Shown here: piece after piece, positions 58,380 to 64,000 of the stretch
Numbering within the stretch: position 1 is the stretch's first letter
Layout: each line of letters opens with the position of its first letter
NCBI GenBank assembly: GCA_010015655.1
Contig: ML976812.1
Coordinates: forward strand, 1 to 64,000
Direction: 5' to 3'
Length of the DNA stretch: 64,000 bases
Source of the DNA: Bimuria novae-zelandiae CBS 107.79
Taxonomy: Eukaryota > Ascomycota > Dothideomycetes > Pleosporales > Didymosphaeriaceae
Made by a program: the position numbers and the translations under genes
The notes under the pieces: generated by a model
Database searches by the model: none
The model's input: only the letters and a program-made list of their open reading frames with translations
What the model was told of the DNA's origin: nothing

Positions 58380-60020
58380 AAAGCCTAATAATGTTCCCAA
58401 CTGCCTTCTTGCTTTAGTTGGGGAAAACCTCCACGAACTCAATCGGGTCGATAGGTGTCTCGTAGACCTTCGGCGAAAACTTCTCAACGACGTAAACGCA
58501 GCGATCGTCCGGTCCGGGAGAAGGGGCACGGTCCATCGCAAATTGCTCTTAGGCCGCAGGGCGAGGGCATCGCGACAAGTAGCGTCATCCCAACCACGGC
58601 AACCACATCGGCTCAGCACAGGTAGCGTGACTCGGTCTCGGTCCCCACAAACATCGGCTTCGGGAACGAAGGCTGGAGATGGAACCAACATCCATTCTAG
58701 ACCTAGCCTCGACATGTCTTATCAGATAACCGATCTCACTCCTTGAACTGCTTGTGCTCTCGCCACTAGTCGACCACGCGCGCGAAGCTCGCGGTCGCGA
58801 CGACGGTACAGTAGCCTTGGGTCTCGGTGATGCTCCCCTTAAGCGGCTTAGGACCACGTTGGTCATTACTTCGCCATGTCGTCAGCGCGTTGCTATGCTG
58901 TCGGTTGCGCAACGACTGCAGTTCTTTCTCGATCGACATAATCAGCGCCTCATCGTCTACGTCCGGCTGGACCTTTACCTCGGTGGTCCGGAGCTCGGTT
59001 GTCAACCTAACAATGGCCTCACCGTCGAACCACTGCATATCCTTTATGCGGGCGATCATCAGACCTGGTAGTGTGTTCCGTATGAGTCTGTCGACCTGGG
59101 CGTATGCATCGAACTTCTTAACGGTGTCGACGTTGTATCCAGTCGCCTCGAACGCAGTCTGAACGGATCTGCCGAGGGTTCTGCTATACTTGGTGTCACT
59201 TAGGTTCTTGAGCGCGTCGTGCGTGTCCTAGCTAGGTTGGTACAGCATAGATGCGAGCCACTAACGCTCTAAGCAGGTTGCTTCCGTCGGGGGTGCCGGA
59301 GAGTCCCCATATGGTGGGGTAGCGGTCCGGTCCGTATGTCTCCGCCATAGAAGAGCGCGCAGTATCCCGAACTCGCACCTGGTTCGCGCTATCGATGCCG
59401 ATGTGGCACTCGTCGATGTATACACGCTTGATGACGAGGAGATTCCAGACACGCACCCTAACGGTCTTGTTATGGCGTTGAGTCTTGGTTCCGGTGGCCC
59501 TACACTCCACCTTAAACTTGCTGTGTACCTACGCTGGGAAGCAGCCCGTCGTGGTTACGAACCAGAGCGAGGATGCCTCCGCCGGTGCCCTGTCGGTCGC
59601 CCTCTTATCAACTCCGTTCCACGCAGCTTGTTTATGCCTTGCATCGACCTCGTACATCCAGGTGAAGGGCACAGTCTTGCCGCTAGCGTTGACCCATGTA
59701 TCGTTGCCGGGTTGGCTTTCCCAGTCGGACTTATAGCCGGCCAGGTTATACCCTTTGCAATACTTAGGGATCTCGTCGAGAGCCAGAGGCGGGAACAGCT
59801 GCTTGGTTGCGGCGTCCTTCTTCGTCGCCTTACCCGTTTTAAATGCTATGCGTATATCGAACCTTGTTTCGAAATCGGTGTCCTTGATCACCCGCTTTAT
59901 GTCGTTGAACCTGGACGTCGCGTGTAGAAGACGACACTCCCTCGCACTGGCTTCTTGTTGCTGTTCTGTCGCGGTGAGCAGAGCTGGACAGTACGCAGGG
60001 AAATTGAAGGATTGAACTGA
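58380..60020 (-). pseudogene. SNF2-like helicase/ATPase, frameshifted and with in-frame stops
   Basis: SNF2 enzymes remodel chromatin or act in repair. Minus-strand frame from about 60015: FPAYCPALLTATEQQQEAS, then KDAATKQLFPPLALDEIPKY, TVPFTWMYEVDARHKQAAW and SLWFVTTTGCFPA, a TAG at 59529-59531, then WNLLVIKRVYIDECHIGIDS (a DExH box) and YPTIWGLSGTPDGSNLLRAL (the LSGTP motif). After 59232 it shifts frame: LKNLSDTKYSRTLGRSVQTA, LPGLMIARIKDMQWFDGEAI and EKELQSLRNRQHSNALTTW. More stops follow at 58766 (VVD-stop-WREHK) and just after. The stops are single C-to-T-type changes. DECH plus LSGTP fits the SNF2/Rad5-like class; the N-terminal Walker A lysine and the C-terminal helicase domain were not found. 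Clearly inactive. Confidence 0.65.
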
Positions 60021-60024
60021 GGTT

Positions 60025-60161
60025 GTACTATCTAGGAACTACAGAAGATATAGGTGCGCAGGCACAAACAACACTAGTCCTGGATAGGTGGAAGGTAAGT
60101 CGCAACCATGCCAAGGTAAGAGCAACTATCTTGTAAGGTAAGGGCCATAAACCGTGACACA
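60025..60161 (-). repeat. Probable 3' LTR of the minus-strand copia element
   Basis: On the minus strand a purine run (AGGGGG, 60162-60168) is followed by TGTGTCACGGTTTATGG, as at a 3' LTR start. The distal edge near 60025 (ACCTCA before the helicase relic) is a guess. Confidence 0.5.
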
Positions 60162-63100
60162 CCCCCTAGCTGGCGTAGACTTAAAGGTCAGTAAGTTAAC
60201 GATAGCTAATTAGTATTAGTGTATATAGAGGGCGTTAAGATTGTCCCTATTAACCTAACGCAGTCCTTTTAGGCGCTTAGTAATGTTAATAAGGCTAAGT
60301 TAGTGGATAAACTTTATAAACTTCTACTTAGGTAGAATCTTCGTGAGTCCATTGGCAGGCATATGGTTAGTAGGGACCTATTAGACGTTAATATAAGAGG
60401 CTTTAACTTCCTGTCAAATCCAAAGCTAGTAGATGTTAACATATTTAACTTTTATATAGAGCTTGTCTTATTACTTAGTAATAATACTAATAGTCTGCTA
60501 ATTATCACACTAGATAGTAGGTGTATAATTAAGCGTAAGATTAATGCTGGTAAAGAAACGCATCTACTCCTCTATTTATAAGGTAGCGAGTAAAAGTAAG
60601 AGTAGTTTAAACTTTATAGTTAATTTTATAACTATACGCTGCACTATTAACTTCTAGTTAATTATTAGCCTACTAAACTTAAATGCGTAACCTTAAGAGC
60701 TCTAATAAGTCTTAGGTTTATTAGCGTATGAGGCGTTAGATAATCTAAAGAAGAGAGGATTATAGTATATTAGGTTATTAGAGAGATACTTAGCCACGTC
60801 TTGCGTGCTAGCAAAGGCTTTAAGAGTAAGAGCTTTTATGCTAAGCAGGTAGCGCTAGGTCTAGCGTATCTTCGAGACGTAAGACTATCCTGGGTTAGTA
60901 AGATGGCAAGTAAACACAACGTGCGTTTAAGCGACGTTAGGTCTGCCCTAGACAGCGATGTATGCAAGTAAGCTAACTAGTTATTAATAAAGCTTTGTTT
61001 AAGCAATATTAGGCTCCTTAGTAGACTGCGATAGCTAGTTCTTTATAAGTAGGATGTCTAGAGCCTTGCTTATAGCCTTAATGCTAAATTAAGCGCACAC
61101 CTTATCAATAAAGGCGTCTTAGACTAGCTAGGTCTTGTGTAACGCTCGATCGCGGACGATACGGATTCTAAGAAACCAGGTAAGGTCTCCTATAGATTTG
61201 ATGTTGTATAGGTCTACCAGATTCTTCTTAAAGGGCCTGTGGAGATAGGCGTTTAATCGATGAAACGCTATAATAATGTCGTTAACGTAGACAAATAGGA
61301 TAAGCTAGTGGCTTGTGTATAAGCAAGGAAAGCCTTTAACTAGCTTTAGACCTAGCTTAACAAGCTATTAGCGTAGCTTGTTATACTATAGTAGTAATGA
61401 CTCCTTTAGGCCGTACAGGGCGCGGAGCACTAGCATAATCTCGCCTTTAGTATGGCGGAATAGCTTAGGTGTTTTAGCGTATAGCTTCCAATTAATCTTA
61501 GCGTTTAGGAAGGCAGTAGGAACATCGTACTACTTTAGCTCTAGATTAAAGTAATTAGTAATTATAATAAGAGCGTAAAAGTTACGGATTATACGTATAG
61601 TAGCGTACGTGTTATTAAGTAGAGCTTAAAGATCTTCTTAAATAACAAGTTAAGCCTTAAACCGTGAGAGGTATCCATCTCCGTTAATCTTATACGTGAA
61701 TACCTATATTAATAGTAGCACCTTAGCGTCTGTAGTAGCCTTTATTTTTATAGTCTTCTTAAAGACTCCTTTAGCGCGTAGAGCCTACTATTTAACCTCT
61801 ATAGCGCGTTAGAATTAATTACTAAACATGTGTGTATTAAGCTGCTTCACTGCCTTAGGTAAAGGTGGTAGCTAAGACTAATAGATTCTTAGTATCTTAT
61901 TTATAGTAGGTATAGTGCGAATCTTGGTCAAGAATGCACGGAGATAGTTAATAAGAGGTATAGCTCCTAGCGCTGTAGTATATGTGTAAATTATAAAGTT
62001 ATTAAGATCTTTCTGCTTTTAATTACGTTTGCTAGTAAGGATAAGACTTGTATTATTTAGATCTAGATTAACATCTTGTGGAGCTCTCTCGCCGCGTTGG
62101 CAATAGCCCTTAGGTACTTTATCACTCTCAGGAGTCTAATTGCTTGTGGCAGTAGACATTATAGGTCTAGGGGTAGGCAGCTATTACTGTGTTAATTCAA
62201 ATGCGTTGTTAGTCTATTCACCCCCCACCTGGGAGCCTGCAGCTCCTAAAGCTAAGGTCGTAGGTGTTTCTGCTAGGCGGCGACGTTGACAAGCAGTTAA
62301 TAAATCTTTAATATTAATATTATGTTAATATTCCTTTAGGTATTCGAGTAGTTCGATTATTTCCTCAAGCACTAATTCTGACGGATACCTATCTATCCTA
62401 TTAAAGAAGAGTATAGGCTTAAATATAACATCGCGTGTGATAATAATAGTATCCTTTATAGGCAGCTATATGCGGAAGATATTAGTGCCTTAGTAGCTAA
62501 TAAGGTAGCTAATAAGAGTGCGCGATTTAAGCTTGTTAGTAGCTCTTAAATCGCGATTATAGACGTAGGCGCGATAGCTAATAGGCCTTATATAAGCAAT
62601 AAATAGCTTTCGTCCCCATACAACCTCGTACGGCGTCTTCCAGCCTAGTGCTTCTATAGGCGTGCGGTTAAGGATGTACGCGGCAGTGCGATATATCTTA
62701 TGTAACAGGTTCTTTAGCAGTTTAGCGTATATACGTATAGCGCGAGCTTGCTGTGTAAGTACTCTGCTAGCACGTTCGATAAGTCTATTTAGTTCCTTTG
62801 TTCTAGCAGGTGCTGGCTTATACAGCTTACTTAGCTCTTTTATTATGGTAATAAGGTTATTTCTAAATCCTCTCTTATTATTACACTAAATAGCGACTAT
62901 ATTAGCGTTATATACACGCTGGATCCTGCGGATTAAGGATATAAACTAATGTATAAGGGTTATCTTGTCTTTTCGCTTAACTATGGCGATTTTATGCTAC
63001 TTTAAGTACTTATCTATAGAGTGCAAGGCGTACTTGCTGCCGTTAATACACTCCTCTCCTATAAGGATAATGTAGATAAGGTCTATCGCAATTTAATAGA

Positions 63101-64000
63101 ACGGTTTTTATGCGCGGCTCTCGGCCAGGCGCCTTAAAATAATATAAGTTATTTAAGTCTTAATATATATCTTATATCAACAGTCCATGTGTTCTCTAGT
63201 TAATTAAACACCTTTAACGTTTAATTTAAAATAGTTAACTACTTTCTAGCCTAGATAGGCCTAGATATAATAAGCAGCACGCTAATTAATAATATTAATA
63301 AGCTTTAGCGCGTACGACAGGCGGTATAATGCCCTAAACGTACTTAATAGTAAGCGTAGAAGCGATAGCGGCGGTTAATATAATAGTTTAGTATCTATTA
63401 GCCAGTGGCCTCTATTATACTTAAGTTAGGTAATAACGTTTAATAGTTAGCGCATGTACAGGACATCACGGCTAGAGTTAAAATAAATAGACTCTGTATA
63501 GCAGCGAGCAAGTCCTAACAAGCTTATAAGAAAGCCTTTAACATATACGACATGCGTTAACTCCAGCGTTTATATCCTATATAGTGTTTAAGCGACAAGT
63601 TCTATTATGCCCTAAGCTATAATTAAGATTTAGCTATTACTAGCGTAAACATAGCAACGTTGCGGATTATTATTTATCCTCTTCTAGCCATGCCATGACT
63701 CTATATTAATAACGTGGGTGTTTGACCCTGGATCGACGATCTATTAGTTAAGGAGCTTAGCCTTATTAGCGTTGTCTTTAACTATTACTATAAGCTCTCC
63801 GTTAGGCTCAGCGTTATTGTTTAATGTAATTATTTTTAAATTATTGTTCGATTGTTCTTCGAGAGATTCAAGAGATTTAGGCTTAAGAGAATTAGTTTAA
63901 TTAATACTAATGTATAATAGGCTAGCAATTACCACAAACGTGTTACTATTCTTAGCAGGAGGATTGCTATTATTAACTCGTAGTAATCTAGTATTCTAAG
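60162..64000 (-). mobile_element. Ty1/copia retrotransposon, protease-integrase-RT, RIP-degraded
   Basis: Minus strand, running off the right window edge. Landmarks in gene order: retropepsin-like IVDPGSNTHVIN near 63700; integrase end AAYILNRTPIEALGWKTPYE near 62590-62690; reverse transcriptase YDVPTAFLNAKINWKLYAKT and LRALYGLKES near 61380-61540, then LFVYVNDIIIA near 61270-61310 (YVDD to YVND). RNase H should lie between about 61000 and 60200, but I did not read it clearly. Stops at former CAG/TGG throughout. Confidence 0.8.

Noticed and set aside
1..64000. tRNA, rRNA or other RNA genes
   Set aside because: No B-box-like GGTTCGAATCC in a cloverleaf context and no rRNA sequence was recognised by eye; a tRNAscan run would be decisive.

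Overview
The window is fungal nuclear DNA, from a filamentous ascomycete (Pezizomycotina; a Dothideomycete is my best guess, not proven). The evidence is short GT..AG introns, Zn2Cys6 and HET-domain genes, TTAGGG-type repeats, and a sharp two-compartment structure. GC-balanced gene islands alternate with very AT-rich, TpA-rich blocks in which transposon reading frames are full of TAA/TAG stops. Those stops sit where the families have CAG, CAA or TGG codons, and conserved Cys and Asp codons have become Tyr and Asn. This is the signature expected of repeat-induced point mutation (RIP).

Layout. 1-3.5 kb: decayed Ty3/gypsy (minus) and Ty1/copia (plus) pieces. 3.5-24.3 kb: main gene island with a broken HET gene, poorly coding DNA, a DUF6699-like gene, an aldo/keto reductase, ribosomal protein uL6 (RPL9), two divergent Zn2Cys6 regulators separated by a 61-nt C tract, and a third Zn2Cys6 regulator. 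24.5-31.8 kb: a hAT-like element with an exact 8-bp target duplication, a Tc1/mariner relic, solo LTRs and a Fot1/pogo element. 32.1-34.7 kb: a small island with a Zn-cluster-less regulator and a 5'-truncated short-chain dehydrogenase. 34.7-39.2 kb: a copia relic split by a second Fot1 element. 39.2-41.5 kb: two small Cys/His-rich genes. 41.5-54 kb: nested transposons, degenerate telomere-like palindromes and a complete RIP-mutated chromovirus (46157-52776) with LTRs and a GCTAT target duplication. 54-60 kb: an island of decaying genes (chromodomain protein, small CxxC protein split by a solo LTR, SNF2-like helicase). 60.2-64 kb: copia element on the minus strand, running off the window.

The intact genes do not form an obvious pathway. 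The housekeeping genes (RPL9, DUF6699-like, reductase) look single-copy. The regulators lie together, but no biosynthetic cluster lies between them. The chromodomain, CxxC and SNF2 relics are all chromatin- or zinc-type proteins inside transposon-rich DNA, all broken by C-to-T-type stops or insertions. This is the most suggestive grouping in the window. Introns and coordinates were derived by hand from splice motifs and frame continuity. Family names come from motif recognition, not from database searches.
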